64,000 nucleotides of DNA from Parasediminibacterium sp051861445 (GCA_051861445.1 JBHYCS010000009.1:1-64000); one strand, 5' to 3'. Positions 25,689-35,260 are shown, counted from the stretch's first letter. Notes: generated from the letters alone by a model not told the origin. Translations and numbers: made by a program.

Positions 25689-28600
25689 CTATCTTGGATT
25701 AATGGTAATTTTTTGTGTGTTGTATTTACCATCTTTACCCGTTAAACTAATGATGTAAACATTGCTTCTGTACGCACCATTTAATTCAACATTTAATAGG
25801 TTGCTACCTTTTACTGCATTTACAACACGTTTACTAATTGTTCTTCCTGTAATATCTGTAATATCTAATTGTAAAATAGCATCTTTATCGCTCATAAAAC
25901 TTACGCTAAACTTACCAAAGTTCGGATTTGGAAACACGGTTACATCTTTAGCTTCTAAACTTCTTAAATATGCAGCATCCGCTTTACTAAACGCTACATT
26001 CGTTAATGATGCAGAAAAGCTAGTATTGTTTCCACTTGCTATTTCGTAAGTATAAATTACAGTTGTAATGTCAGAAGCTACCAATTTATCGTTGCTACCT
26101 GCAGATGTAAATTCATCTAAACCAATCAAGTACTCTTTACTTTCTGTAGTCAATCCTTTTACCAAATAAGTATATTGATTAGCCCAATTGGTAATTCCTT
26201 TTTTAGCTATGGTAATGCGTAAATTAATATTTGCTGCACTAGCATTGGCATTAAAACGAATAGATTTATAATCTGATAAATTTTGCTCAGATGCACCACC
26301 TCTTAAAAACTTATACACTGAAATGTACGTTTTTGAAGTTGCTTCAATATTCACATTTCTTAATAATGCATATTCATCGGCATTGTATGTTCTTGCAACA
26401 TCGTTTGCCACTTCAAACTTAGCAACACTACTATTGGTATTGTTATAATCAATTCCCCAAATACCATCAGCCATGTATACAATGTCTTCCAACTTGTTGT
26501 TGATAAACATTCTAATATCAGCTTCGTAATGATCGTTTACAGGAATGGTTACATTGGTTTTGTTGTTAGATGCAACAGTAAACGGAACTATTCTTGTTGT
26601 AATAGGTGAGTTTTCGTTGCGTTTTTCATCTATTTCAAAATAACCATTGGTAAATGATGTTCCGTTGTTTACCACCACATTTAATGCTGTGCCTCTTCTA
26701 CTTCCTTCAGAAATATAGGCATTGGGCAATCCGCTTATTGCTGTTTGTGGTAAAATAGAAGTAATTCCCTTTAATCTACTCAAAACCTCTGTTACCATTG
26801 TATTTACATGTATAGGAGAAGCAGCCCATAATTGATAGTTAAACAACGTATCTTCTCCTATGTAATCTTTTGTCATCCAATTGCTTTGAATGCTGAAACT
26901 AGTTCTGCCAATTTTTTTACCAGCAGAAAAACTGATGGCGTATTCAACAGATCCATTTTCTTGTTTTAAAGTATAGCGTATAAAGTTGTAGTTATCAATT
27001 GTAACTGTTTCTACCTTAAGCAATTGTGCACCTCTTAATCTATCACAAATTGGTTTTGTGTGTGTGTAAACGCCACCCAATGTTTTTGTAGCAAATGCAA
27101 CTGCTTTTGGTAAATTATTTTTCGTAAAGTCGATAGATCTTACTTCTATTGCATTGGTAAAGTTTACCAAATCTGTTGGTGATGTTACAAACTGTGCAAA
27201 CGTAGGATCTACTCTAAAAGGCATAATATTCGCCAAAGATGTTCCGTTTGTGCTGTTGGTTTGAATACTATTTACAGCAATAGAATTGTCTGAAGATGAT
27301 GGGTTTGTAACAATTCGTTCTTTACGGCTGTAATCTACTTCTCCATTTTCGCCATTTTTGTAAAAAGCAAAATTTCTTTTACCAATTACAGCTCCTAAGC
27401 TTTTGCTTTCTACGCCACCACCAACACCTGAACCTGTAGTACAAGATGCAATAACAATGGCTTGTGTAATGCTATCTTTACAACCCCTAGCACTTTCAAC
27501 AACTAGTTTTACATTATAGGTAGCAGCAACTGTATATGTTACCGTTGGGTTTACGTTTGTAGATGTTGAACCATTATCAAAATTCCAACTAACTACAGAC
27601 GCACCACCTGTTGAGGTATTTGTAAATGTTACTTGGTTATTGTCTAAACATGGTGTGTTTGCAACTGTTGTTACCGATGTTGTAAATGAGGCTGTTACAA
27701 CACTTGCTCCACAATTTACAAATCCAAAATCTATGCTATGGTTATTAGCACCTGCAATTGTTGTACTTACCACAACATCTGCATCGTTACCAACTACTAT
27801 GCCATCACTATCCACTTCGTCGCCAAAAGAACCTACTACATTATTTGGAATGGTTACTCCAAAATTTCCTAAAGCAGGTTGTTTATTGCTTCCATTTACA
27901 TTCGGAACACGAACTGTGTAATTGCTGTTGTTGGTAAGTTGAGTAATATTATAAATAGCACTTGATGTAGATGTTCTTGATGCATCTGAAGAAAAGAAAT
28001 ATTGTCCGTTTATATCGGTAACAGCTGTAGCAATTACAGTAGTTCCTTGTAATAATTGAACTGTTACTCCTGCAAATGGTAATTCATCTGCATCTTGTTC
28101 ACCATCTCCATCTGTATCTTTCCATAATCTATTTCCAATTTCAATTGGTGCAGGTGCAGTAATAAATTCTATATCACCTAAACCATTTGCTTTACCAAAC
28201 AAATCAACCGTTATGCCTTCGTATAATTTCTTTCCTTTCGTTGCAATTCCGTTAGCATTGTTATAATATCTAATTCCACCACTGTTCCATGCATCAATAG
28301 GGTCGAAAGCAGTTGTAAGTACTTCACCTTTTCCAGCTACTAAACCTACACTTCCTGTACTTGTTTCTTCATGGTCTAAATATTCATTGTTGCTTGTTAC
28401 ATCCGATATTCCCAATGCACCACCTGCACCTTGTCTGAAGCGATCGGTAAAATAGTATTCACCACCATTAGGACCTTCTTCGTTTCCCGCACCAACACTT
28501 GTAACACTACCTACAGTTCCGTTACTCTCTAAAGTAAAACTTGAATAATCACCTAAAGTATTTGCAGCTTTTAAAATATCGCCTGCAGCATTTCCAGTGT

Positions 28601-30104
28601 ATAAAGTTGAAGAACTTGTATTGGTTCCAAAATTTTCATTACCAACTTGGTGACCAGTTCTGTCCATTAAACCAATAATCATAGAACCATCTATCGGATC
28701 GAATTCAATTCCAGATAAAATGGGTTGTGGATACATTGGTTTTGTAGCACTACCACCAACCAATAATTCATTAAAATTTCTTGCCCAAGGATGCCAAGAT
28801 GTATTACTTAACAATGCATTCGTTCCGTTTGGATCTGTATATGCAGTATTTTTTGATCCACCATATCCTGTATTCAAATTGGCTTTTCTATTGTAAGTTA
28901 ATGGTGCTTGTAATACAATGTCAAAGGTTGCAGAACCAGGTGTTTCGTCTGCACCAACTTTGTACACATACATCATTAAGTTGTTTCTATTTACCGGATT
29001 TCCGCTGATGTGTACACCATCATTTACACATCCTACATAAATATCACCTCTATAGTATTTTACCGCAAAAATTCTAAAACTTTGTCCACCACCTGATGAA
29101 GGAGGAACAGCAGAATATTGTTGAATTTGAGAAGCACTAGTTGGTGCGGTTCCATTTTCACCAACTTCAACTCTCCATAATCTTCTATCGTTTAAGTTAA
29201 CTAGATATAAATATTTTCCATCGTCTGAAATACTCATTCCTCCAATACCTTTTTTTCCTACAGCATCAAAAGCATCTTCATCGTAATTGGCTTGGGTTTT
29301 ATCACCATTACCAGGATTAAAATTTCTTGTTACCGTTCCTGCATCAAAAGCAGGGTTGATAGCATTTAAGTTTACAAAAGCACTTGTATTTGAAGTATTA
29401 TTTGCTGTTCTTGCATTATTGGTTACATAAATACCTGCAGTACCTAAAGAACCCAATGCCACATGTCTTTTAACAAATGCGGCATAAAACATTTTGTCTG
29501 CTTTTCTATGGTAAGCAGTTGCCCACACAGAACCTATTTGTCCAAGATTGGCTAAAATATCTACATTACCTGATAAATCGTAATTATATGCATATACAGC
29601 ATCTCCATTGGCAGCACTTGAGGCAGCTACTCTATTGTTTCCATTTACATAACCAGGAACAATAACTTTTGGATTTGAGTTACTAAAATAATCGCCTGGA
29701 TAATTAATAGCAAAATTGGCATTGGTGAATGGTGCTGTTACAAACTGAATACTTGTAGCATTTTGTGTACCAAAAGCAGAAGGAAAGTCTACAGAACTCC
29801 AGCCAGAAAACTGTAACCTTACTTTTGTTCCAGCAGCAATTTGACCACTTGTAAAACTGAAATTGCCACTTGCATTGGTTGTAGCTGTTGCTAAAAGAAC
29901 GCCTGATTGATTATATGCAGAAACAAGAATACCGTTTGCATTCGATTCGTTGTACGAAGCTGTTGCTTCTTTACTTCCATTTGCATTAAAATCTTTAAAA
30001 ACATTTCCACTTACTTGTGCAAACGACGAGCTTGATAAAGCAAGTAAGCCTAAAGCAGCTATAGACGCTTTAATTCGTTTTTGTACTTGCAAATCTTTAT
30101 TCAT
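25689..30104 (-). CDS. Giant secreted protein with SdrD-B-like, PKD and T9SS sorting domains
   Basis: A 1471-residue exported protein. The start at 30104 gives a signal peptide (KRIKASIAALGLLALSSSSFAQ). Next is a prealbumin-like SdrD-B-type domain (VSGNVFKDFNANGSKEA, about 30–105), then some 500 residues of propeller-like repeats (GDAVYAYNYDLSGNVDILANLGQ, LYLVNLNDRRLWRVEVGENG). A second SdrD-B-like domain with a calcium-loop-like DTDGDGEQDADE is near 655–770, and a PKD domain (WNFDNGSTSTNVNPTVTYT) lies near 805–880. A region of 480 residues without a recognised domain follows. The end is a type IX (Por) sorting domain: VTVFPNPNFGKFSVSF near 1385 to the final KITINPR. It should be exported and anchored to or released from the cell surface, probably as an adhesin or glycan-binding protein. 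It is divergent from the propeller/diheme/amine-oxidase-like operon. Confidence 0.88.
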   Translation of the reverse strand: MNKDLQVQKRIKASIAALGLLALSSSSFAQVSGNVFKDFNANGSKEATASYNESNANGILVSAYNQSGVLLATATTNASGNFSFTSGQIAAGTKVRLQFSGWSSVDFPSAFGTQNATSIQFVTAPFTNANFAINYPGDYFSNSNPKVIVPGYVNGNNRVAASSAANGDAVYAYNYDLSGNVDILANLGQIGSVWATAYHRKADKMFYAAFVKRHVALGSLGTAGIYVTNNARTANNTSNTSAFVNLNAINPAFDAGTVTRNFNPGNGDKTQANYDEDAFDAVGKKGIGGMSISDDGKYLYLVNLNDRRLWRVEVGENGTAPTSASQIQQYSAVPPSSGGGQSFRIFAVKYYRGDIYVGCVNDGVHISGNPVNRNNLMMYVYKVGADETPGSATFDIVLQAPLTYNRKANLNTGYGGSKNTAYTDPNGTNALLSNTSWHPWARNFNELLVGGSATKPMYPQPILSGIEFDPIDGSMIIGLMDRTGHQVGNENFGTNTSSSTLYTGNAAGDILKAANTLGDYSSFTLESNGTVGSVTSVGAGNEEGPNGGEYYFTDRFRQGAGGALGISDVTSNNEYLDHEETSTGSVGLVAGKGEVLTTAFDPIDAWNSGGIRYYNNANGIATKGKKLYEGITVDLFGKANGLGDIEFITAPAPIEIGNRLWKDTDGDGEQDADELPFAGVTVQLLQGTTVIATAVTDINGQYFFSSDASRTSTSSAIYNITQLTNNSNYTVRVPNVNGSNKQPALGNFGVTIPNNVVGSFGDEVDSDGIVVGNDADVVVSTTIAGANNHSIDFGFVNCGASVVTASFTTSVTTVANTPCLDNNQVTFTNTSTGGASVVSWNFDNGSTSTNVNPTVTYTVAATYNVKLVVESARGCKDSITQAIVIASCTTGSGVGGGVESKSLGAVIGKRNFAFYKNGENGEVDYSRKERIVTNPSSSDNSIAVNSIQTNSTNGTSLANIMPFRVDPTFAQFVTSPTDLVNFTNAIEVRSIDFTKNNLPKAVAFATKTLGGVYTHTKPICDRLRGAQLLKVETVTIDNYNFIRYTLKQENGSVEYAISFSAGKKIGRTSFSIQSNWMTKDYIGEDTLFNYQLWAASPIHVNTMVTEVLSRLKGITSILPQTAISGLPNAYISEGSRRGTALNVVVNNGTSFTNGYFEIDEKRNENSPITTRIVPFTVASNNKTNVTIPVNDHYEADIRMFINNKLEDIVYMADGIWGIDYNNTNSSVAKFEVANDVARTYNADEYALLRNVNIEATSKTYISVYKFLRGGASEQNLSDYKSIRFNANASAANINLRITIAKKGITNWANQYTYLVKGLTTESKEYLIGLDEFTSAGSNDKLVASDITTVIYTYEIASGNNTSFSASLTNVAFSKADAAYLRSLEAKDVTVFPNPNFGKFSVSFMSDKDAILQLDITDITGRTISKRVVNAVKGSNLLNVELNGAYRSNVYIISLTGKDGKYNTQKITINPR

Positions 30105-30405
30105 AAAATAAGGGGGAGTAAAATTGATCATGTAATTGCAATTAAGGTAATATGAAAGGATCGGATTTTAGTGTATTTATTTTTGTTCAAAAAATAATTA
30201 TCCACATTCGTAGATATTTTTACAAAATAAAAACATTTAGCTGAATTTAAAGCGTTTTTTATAAGTTTTTGTAAATAAAGACTCAACAAAAACTTATTTT
30301 ATGCAGAATTTGAATTTGAAAGCACTGTGAAATAATAAACATAAGGGTATTTACGATTATTAATAACTTATTTTTTGCTTTAGGAAACTGGGTATTTTAA
30401 ATAAA
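30105..30405. other. 301-bp divergent intergenic region
   Basis: This very AT-rich region lies between two divergent genes for secreted proteins and must carry both promoters. The only structured piece noticed is a TAATTGCAATTA palindrome near 30133–30144, close to the giant gene. No clear TTTG–N19–TAnnTTTG promoter was found in either direction, and no small open reading frame is convincing. Confidence 0.5.
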
Positions 30406-31383
30406 ATGATGATGTTTTTAGTGAAAAAAATAAAGAAAATAAAACCTAAAAACATGGGTAATATTTGGAAGCTTTTTAGCTTGATTACCATCGTTTGCCA
30501 AACAAGTTATGCACAATTTGATAGTAAAGCCTGCCAAAAAGAACCCCCTTTTATTCAAAAATTAGGGTTTAATCCAAAATGGGCGGCATTAAGCACTGCT
30601 GAAAAAAGTAAAATTGGATTGGTTTTAATTGAATTATTACCCAACAATAATGAGAAAGCTCCCTCTAATCAATCCATAAAAGGTAGAATTTATCAGCATC
30701 AATCTTGGGAAAAAGCAGGATATTTAGCTACAATTGCTTTTGATATTGACGGAAATGTTTTTACCATTCCTGCTCCATTAGTTTCTTTTTTACACAATAA
30801 ACCAAGTGATCAAAACAAAATTTACAAAATAGATAAACAAACAGGCATTATGCAGCTTTGGTTATCTCTACCTATATTAAAAGCGAAAGGTTACATTCAA
30901 AACCCATATGGATTATTGGGTTTAACATACGATTGCTCTAGCGATGCCTTATTTGCAGCAACTGTTGCCGGCTCTAATAGATATCAAGAAAAAGGAATTA
31001 TTTACCAAATTCATGCAAAAACAAAGAAAATTATTGATACTTTAAAGGGAATAGATGCAATGGGTTTAGCCGTAAATGTTGACACTAAAGGAATTAAAAA
31101 ACTATATTTTGGAACAACAAGAATGGGAAATATTTATTCTATACAAATAGATAAATCAGGAAAATTTCTACGGAAAACTATTCAATTAGAATATTCTTTA
31201 GACGGTTTAGGACCAAGAGGTGATGATACGGCTAGAAAAATAAAGTTTATAAATGGAAATATGGTGGTTAATGGTGTAGCATTTAATTACAACCTACAAG
31301 CCTCTAGTGAAAAACCAGAAACCACCTATATATTTAGATGGAACGAACAAAACCAAATTTGGGATTTAATAGATTTGAAATAA
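30406..31383 (+). CDS. Secreted propeller-like protein of unknown function
   Basis: A 325-residue exported protein, first gene of a tight operon with a diheme peroxidase (6-bp gap) and an amine-oxidase-like protein. A signal peptide is present (LFSLITIVCQTSYAQ); translation may start at 30406 or at the in-frame ATG 30454, which gives a more compact signal. Repeated strands such as TIAFDIDGNVFTIPAPLVSF, KIYKIDKQTGIMQLWLSLP, GIIYQIHAKTKKIIDTLKG and GNIYSIQIDKSGKFLRKTI look like blades of a beta-propeller. The style resembles the propeller part of the giant divergent protein. There are two cysteines in the mature part (KACQKEPP, YDCSSD). No catalytic motif was recognised. Confidence 0.75.
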   Translation: MMMFLVKKIKKIKPKNMGNIWKLFSLITIVCQTSYAQFDSKACQKEPPFIQKLGFNPKWAALSTAEKSKIGLVLIELLPNNNEKAPSNQSIKGRIYQHQSWEKAGYLATIAFDIDGNVFTIPAPLVSFLHNKPSDQNKIYKIDKQTGIMQLWLSLPILKAKGYIQNPYGLLGLTYDCSSDALFAATVAGSNRYQEKGIIYQIHAKTKKIIDTLKGIDAMGLAVNVDTKGIKKLYFGTTRMGNIYSIQIDKSGKFLRKTIQLEYSLDGLGPRGDDTARKIKFINGNMVVNGVAFNYNLQASSEKPETTYIFRWNEQNQIWDLIDLK

Positions 31384-31389
31384 ACCCGT

Positions 31390-32457
31390 ATGATGCACCG
31401 CTTTTTTGTAAAATGTATTTGCAGTTGCATATTCGCTATTGGTATTATTGTTTCATTTTCATCATCTCAAAAACCCGATTTTGTAAGCAATCAATCGTTG
31501 GTTGTTTTGGGAAAATATTTATTTTTCGATACACGATTATCGTATAATAATATTCGATCTTGTGCTTCTTGCCATGATCCAAAATTTGCATTTTCTGATG
31601 GTTACAGAACATCTTTAGGTGCAGATGGTTTTAGTGTTCAACGTAATGCACCTTCTTTAATAAATGCTGTTGCAAGAAAAAGTTATACTTGGGGTGACAG
31701 CTCTATCAAAACCTTTTCGCAACAAATGAAGTTTCCATTGTTTAACGAACATCCAAAAGAAATGGGTGTAAAAAACAATGAAGCCATTATTGTTGAACGT
31801 TTTAAAAATAACATAGCCTATCAACAGCTTTTTAAAAATGCATTTTCAAAACAAACGCAACCCATTCATTTACAAAATATAATCACAGCAATTGCAGCTT
31901 ATGAAGCTACATTGGTTTCTAACAACGCTCCTTATAATCAATTTCTAAATGGTAATAAAAAAGCATTAAGTGCCGATGCCCAAAAAGGAATGCAATTGTT
32001 TTTTTCTGAAAAATTAAAGTGTGGACAATGCCATAGCGGTACTCATTTATCTGCCAATGCTTCAACAGATTTTTACAATACAGGTTTGTACAATGTGCAC
32101 AATTCAAATGCTTATCCTTCAATAGATAAAGGTTTATTTTACCAAACCCAACAAGCAGCAGATGATGGTAAATTTAGAGTACCCTCTCTTGAAAATGTAT
32201 TGCTTACAGCTCCATACACACACGATGGAACGGTAAATACCATTGAAGAAATGATAGATATTTATGCCAATGGTGGTAGAAATATTACCGATGGTGCGTT
32301 TAAAGGCGATGGCTCTCAAAATAAATTTAAAAGCAAATTAATAACCGGTTTTACGCTTAGCCAAACAGAAAAAAAGCAACTGATTGCTTTTTTAGCAGCA
32401 TTAACAGATAGCTCTATTTTTAAAAATAAAAACTTTAAAAATCCGTTTCAACCTTAG
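31390..32457 (+). CDS. Diheme cytochrome c peroxidase / MauG family protein
   Basis: A 355-residue periplasmic protein with a signal anchor (CICSCIFAIGIIVSFSSS) and two heme c sites, CASCH at 58–62 and CGQCH at 211–215, about 150 residues apart as usual in this family. The conserved APYTHDG (H278) and FRVPSLENVLLTAPY are clear. After the HDG motif the sequence reads IDIYANGG with Y292 near the place where classical bacterial peroxidases have an axial Met and MauG-type proteins have Tyr; this comparison is from memory. The family either reduces hydrogen peroxide or, in MauG and MbnH, oxidises a partner protein to build a cofactor. Here the next gene, 14 bp downstream, encodes an amine-oxidase-like protein, a tempting partner. 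Confidence 0.93.
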   Translation: MMHRFFVKCICSCIFAIGIIVSFSSSQKPDFVSNQSLVVLGKYLFFDTRLSYNNIRSCASCHDPKFAFSDGYRTSLGADGFSVQRNAPSLINAVARKSYTWGDSSIKTFSQQMKFPLFNEHPKEMGVKNNEAIIVERFKNNIAYQQLFKNAFSKQTQPIHLQNIITAIAAYEATLVSNNAPYNQFLNGNKKALSADAQKGMQLFFSEKLKCGQCHSGTHLSANASTDFYNTGLYNVHNSNAYPSIDKGLFYQTQQAADDGKFRVPSLENVLLTAPYTHDGTVNTIEEMIDIYANGGRNITDGAFKGDGSQNKFKSKLITGFTLSQTEKKQLIAFLAALTDSSIFKNKNFKNPFQP

Positions 32458-32471
32458 CAATAACTAAATAT

Positions 32472-34223
32472 ATGTTTCAAAAAATTCTTGTACTTGTTAT
32501 GTGTCATGTTTTGTTGGTGCAAGTTTGGTCGCAAAAACCAAAACCCAATAATGCAGCTTATGTAAACGAGTTTAAACAAAACAACACGAATAACCAACAA
32601 GATACAGCTAGGTATATTCTTCAACGCAAAAAAGACATTGATCATACTTTACAAAGTAAGTTGCCTGTAAGGTTGTTAACAGAAAATATTGGCGAAAAAA
32701 TGTTGTTGGCACAGCAAATTGCACTTACAGACAGCAACTTTACCAAATATGTTTTTGATAGAAAAAATAAGAAGCCATTATTAAACGAAATTTTTGGCGT
32801 TTATCCTGCAAGACCAGGAGATGTTAAAAAAGGCACTCCTTTTTTACCCGGCACTTTGGCAAGAGTAGAGATGTATAATTATGCCTACAACTTAACCACA
32901 ATTGCCATTGTAGATTATTTTTCAAACAGGGTTTTAAGCGTTAATAACTATCCGCAAACACAACCAGATATACCAAAAAATTTAATTTCATTGGCTACAA
33001 ATATTGCAATTAATTCCGTTGAGGTAGAAAAAACATTGGGCTTTAAACCCAATGCTAGTGAAGCTTTAATGGCAAGCACTAAAACAGCATTAAACCGTAC
33101 AAAATGCGAAAGATCTATGCATTTATGTGTAGCTCCCACTTTTGTAGTTGGCTCTAGAGCTTTATGGGCAATTGTAGATTTAACAGATTGTAGATTGGTG
33201 GGGTTAAGATGGACTGATGTTGGAAAAGATGCACCAAATATTGTAATTACAGAAAGAAAATTACAAAACGAAAATATTGCCGATTGTTTCTGCGAAAAAA
33301 TAAACAGCCTTCAAAAAAACAATTGGAAGCTAGATTATTTGCTTACTAGTTCTGATGGTTTAATGATTAGCAATGTTCAGTTTAAAAACAAAAGATTGGT
33401 AAATAGTGCTAAACTAGTAGATTGGCATGTAAGCTATTCAGGAACAGATGGTTTTGGTTACAGCGATGCTGTGGGTTGCCCTATTTTTAGCCAAGCTGCA
33501 GTAGTTGCTACTGAGCCTCCAAAAATTGCAGAAGTTATTGAGAATGATAGCATTGTTGGATTTATGTTAGAACAAAAATTTTATAGCGAAATGTGGCCAG
33601 GTGCTTGCAACTATAGCTATGCTCAACGCTATTTTTTTTATAATGATGGCCGATTTAGAGTTAGCTGTGCTAGCATTGGTAGAGGTTGTGGAAATAACGG
33701 AACATACCGACCTATTTTTAGAATTGCATTTGCAGGAAGCAGTCAACAGTTTTATGAATGGGGAAATGAAAAATGGCAATTATGGACACATGAAAGGTGG
33801 CAACAACAAACCGCAACAACAGCTTACAGCAAATTGGGTTATCAATATAAAATTCAACAAAAAGATGGAACAGGTTTTTATATAGAGCCTAGTAAAGGAC
33901 AGTTTAATGATGGTGGAAGAGGCGATTTTGCTTTTGCTTATGTAACAAAAAATCATCCTGAAAAAGATGAGGGAGAAACCGACTTAATTACGATTGGCCC
34001 ATGCTGCAATACCGACTATAAACAAGGTCCTGAAAAATTTATTAATAAGCAACCAGAAAACATTGTAAATACAGATCTTGTTTTTTGGTATGTACCACAA
34101 ATGAAAAACGACGATACACCAGGAAAACAATATTGTTGGGCTGAAACGTATTATGAGAATGGTATTTATAAAATTAGAACATATCCTTGTTTTGCTGGTC
34201 CATTATTTATACCAATACAATAA
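32472..34223 (+). CDS. Divergent copper amine oxidase homolog lacking the HxH copper ligands
   Basis: A 583-residue exported protein (signal ILVLVMCHVLLVQVWSQ). The C-terminal 300 residues follow the order of the copper amine oxidase catalytic domain: WKLDYLLTSSDGLMISNVQF near 285–304, VDWHVSYSGTDGFGYSDAVG (316–335), CNYSYAQRYFFYNDGRFRV (379–397) corresponding to the cofactor region NY(D/E)Y…DG, FAFAYVTKNHPEKDEGE (487–502) and NTDLVFWYVPQ…RTYPCFAGPLFI (533–580). N380-Y381 matches the Asn-Tyr whose Tyr becomes topaquinone. The HxH copper pair is replaced by Y412-R-P414, and the third histidine is not found. Residues 115–190 (LARVEMYNYAYNLTTIAIVDYFSNRVLSV) resemble an N-terminal amine oxidase domain. 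Assignment is by eye against remembered family sequence. Last gene of the three-gene operon. It may be a binding protein or carry a modified residue. Confidence 0.7.
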   Translation: MFQKILVLVMCHVLLVQVWSQKPKPNNAAYVNEFKQNNTNNQQDTARYILQRKKDIDHTLQSKLPVRLLTENIGEKMLLAQQIALTDSNFTKYVFDRKNKKPLLNEIFGVYPARPGDVKKGTPFLPGTLARVEMYNYAYNLTTIAIVDYFSNRVLSVNNYPQTQPDIPKNLISLATNIAINSVEVEKTLGFKPNASEALMASTKTALNRTKCERSMHLCVAPTFVVGSRALWAIVDLTDCRLVGLRWTDVGKDAPNIVITERKLQNENIADCFCEKINSLQKNNWKLDYLLTSSDGLMISNVQFKNKRLVNSAKLVDWHVSYSGTDGFGYSDAVGCPIFSQAAVVATEPPKIAEVIENDSIVGFMLEQKFYSEMWPGACNYSYAQRYFFYNDGRFRVSCASIGRGCGNNGTYRPIFRIAFAGSSQQFYEWGNEKWQLWTHERWQQQTATTAYSKLGYQYKIQQKDGTGFYIEPSKGQFNDGGRGDFAFAYVTKNHPEKDEGETDLITIGPCCNTDYKQGPEKFINKQPENIVNTDLVFWYVPQMKNDDTPGKQYCWAETYYENGIYKIRTYPCFAGPLFIPIQ

Positions 34224-34242
34224 TCATTTTCTTTAAATGTAT

Positions 34243-34938
34243 TTATCCGGTAGAATAATCTATTTTATTAATAATATCGCTAAACTCATTTTTTATTTGA
34301 ACCAAATATTGATTAATTTCTCTTATTGTGATATCAATTTTTTGTGCACTTTCAGAAATAGATTCCGACAATTGAAGTAGGTTTTCTTTTGATATTGTAT
34401 TTTTTTGTTTTGATAACTGAATGATTCCTAAAACCTTAGTGTGCTCATGCCTAAGTTCATGTGAAACCTTGTAAGAAATATTTTCTAACGCTTGTATTTG
34501 TAGTAATATATCTTGTTGTGTATTTACTTCTTTGGTAATATCTCTAGAAATTCCCAATACAGAAACCGTATTTTGATGTATATCTTTCGAAAAAGGTATT
34601 ACCTGATTTCTGAACCAAATATATTTGCCCTCCTTATTTTTCCATCTATTGGTATGTATAAAAACCTCACCTTTTGGCATGGTTCTAAACTTTTCAAACA
34701 ACATCGGTACATCTTTATAATCGTCTGGATGCAAAATTTCTTTCAAAACATTCGTTCCTAAAGCATGTATTTCATCGATTGTATAACCAATTTTTGCAAA
34801 AACACTATGGTTTACAAAAATGTTTTGTCCTTGTTGAATATCTAAAATTAAAATTACATGTGGTAATCTTGCTAAAATGGATTGCAATAGTTGATTTTGA
34901 TCTTCAACTGACAAGCTTCTAAATTTTTCAGACGTCAT
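34243..34938 (-). CDS. PAS domain protein with an HisKA-like dimerisation segment and no ATPase domain
   Basis: A 231-residue cytoplasmic signalling protein. A PAS domain with PAC tail spans about 20–135 (HVILILDIQQGQNIFVNHSVFAKIGYTIDE, then WKNKEGKYIWFRNQVIPF and LGISRDITKE). It is followed by a helical pair with an H-box-like VSHELRHEH at 158–166 (H160). The HATPase_c domain that a histidine kinase needs is absent: the protein ends about 65 residues after the H-box. It might be a phosphorelay intermediate, a decoy or a scaffold. The stop codon and downstream DNA give no sign that a kinase domain follows in another frame. A hairpin with a T run precedes the gene by about 47 bp. Confidence 0.8.
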   Translation of the reverse strand: MTSEKFRSLSVEDQNQLLQSILARLPHVILILDIQQGQNIFVNHSVFAKIGYTIDEIHALGTNVLKEILHPDDYKDVPMLFEKFRTMPKGEVFIHTNRWKNKEGKYIWFRNQVIPFSKDIHQNTVSVLGISRDITKEVNTQQDILLQIQALENISYKVSHELRHEHTKVLGIIQLSKQKNTISKENLLQLSESISESAQKIDITIREINQYLVQIKNEFSDIINKIDYSTG

Positions 34939-34984
34939 TTTAAAAAGGGTTGGCTGTATAGGATTGATATTTTAAAAGTACAAT

Positions 34985-35014
34985 AAAAAACCGTCTCTTT
35001 AAAAAAAGACGGTT
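34985..35014 (-). terminator. Orphan minus-strand terminator or leader attenuator
   Basis: AACCGTCT (34989–34996) pairs with AGACGGTT (35007–35014), and the minus strand continues into a T run. It lies upstream of the PAS gene and after the katG terminator, so it ends no known gene. Confidence 0.55.
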
Positions 35015-35260
35015 ATCTCTCATCATGCAAATACTAAAAAACCGAATAACACCTTAAATAACCAAACGAATTTATCAAAACGAAAACGCTAAACCCTGCT
35101 GCAAATTAAACAATAAGCTGCATTATTCTGCAATAATATTGCTTTTTCTATTTAAAAAAGCAACTTGTTGCAAGTTTTAATATAAACTTAATAGCAATTC
35201 TGCATTTGTGAGTTGAATATTGGCATAATTACTTGTGACAAAAAACTCTTCTTCCGAATA

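Noticed and set aside
25762..29665. Open frames on the plus strand across the giant secreted protein gene
   Set aside because: They are antisense shadows; their codon use and products look random, while the minus strand gives recognisable domains throughout.
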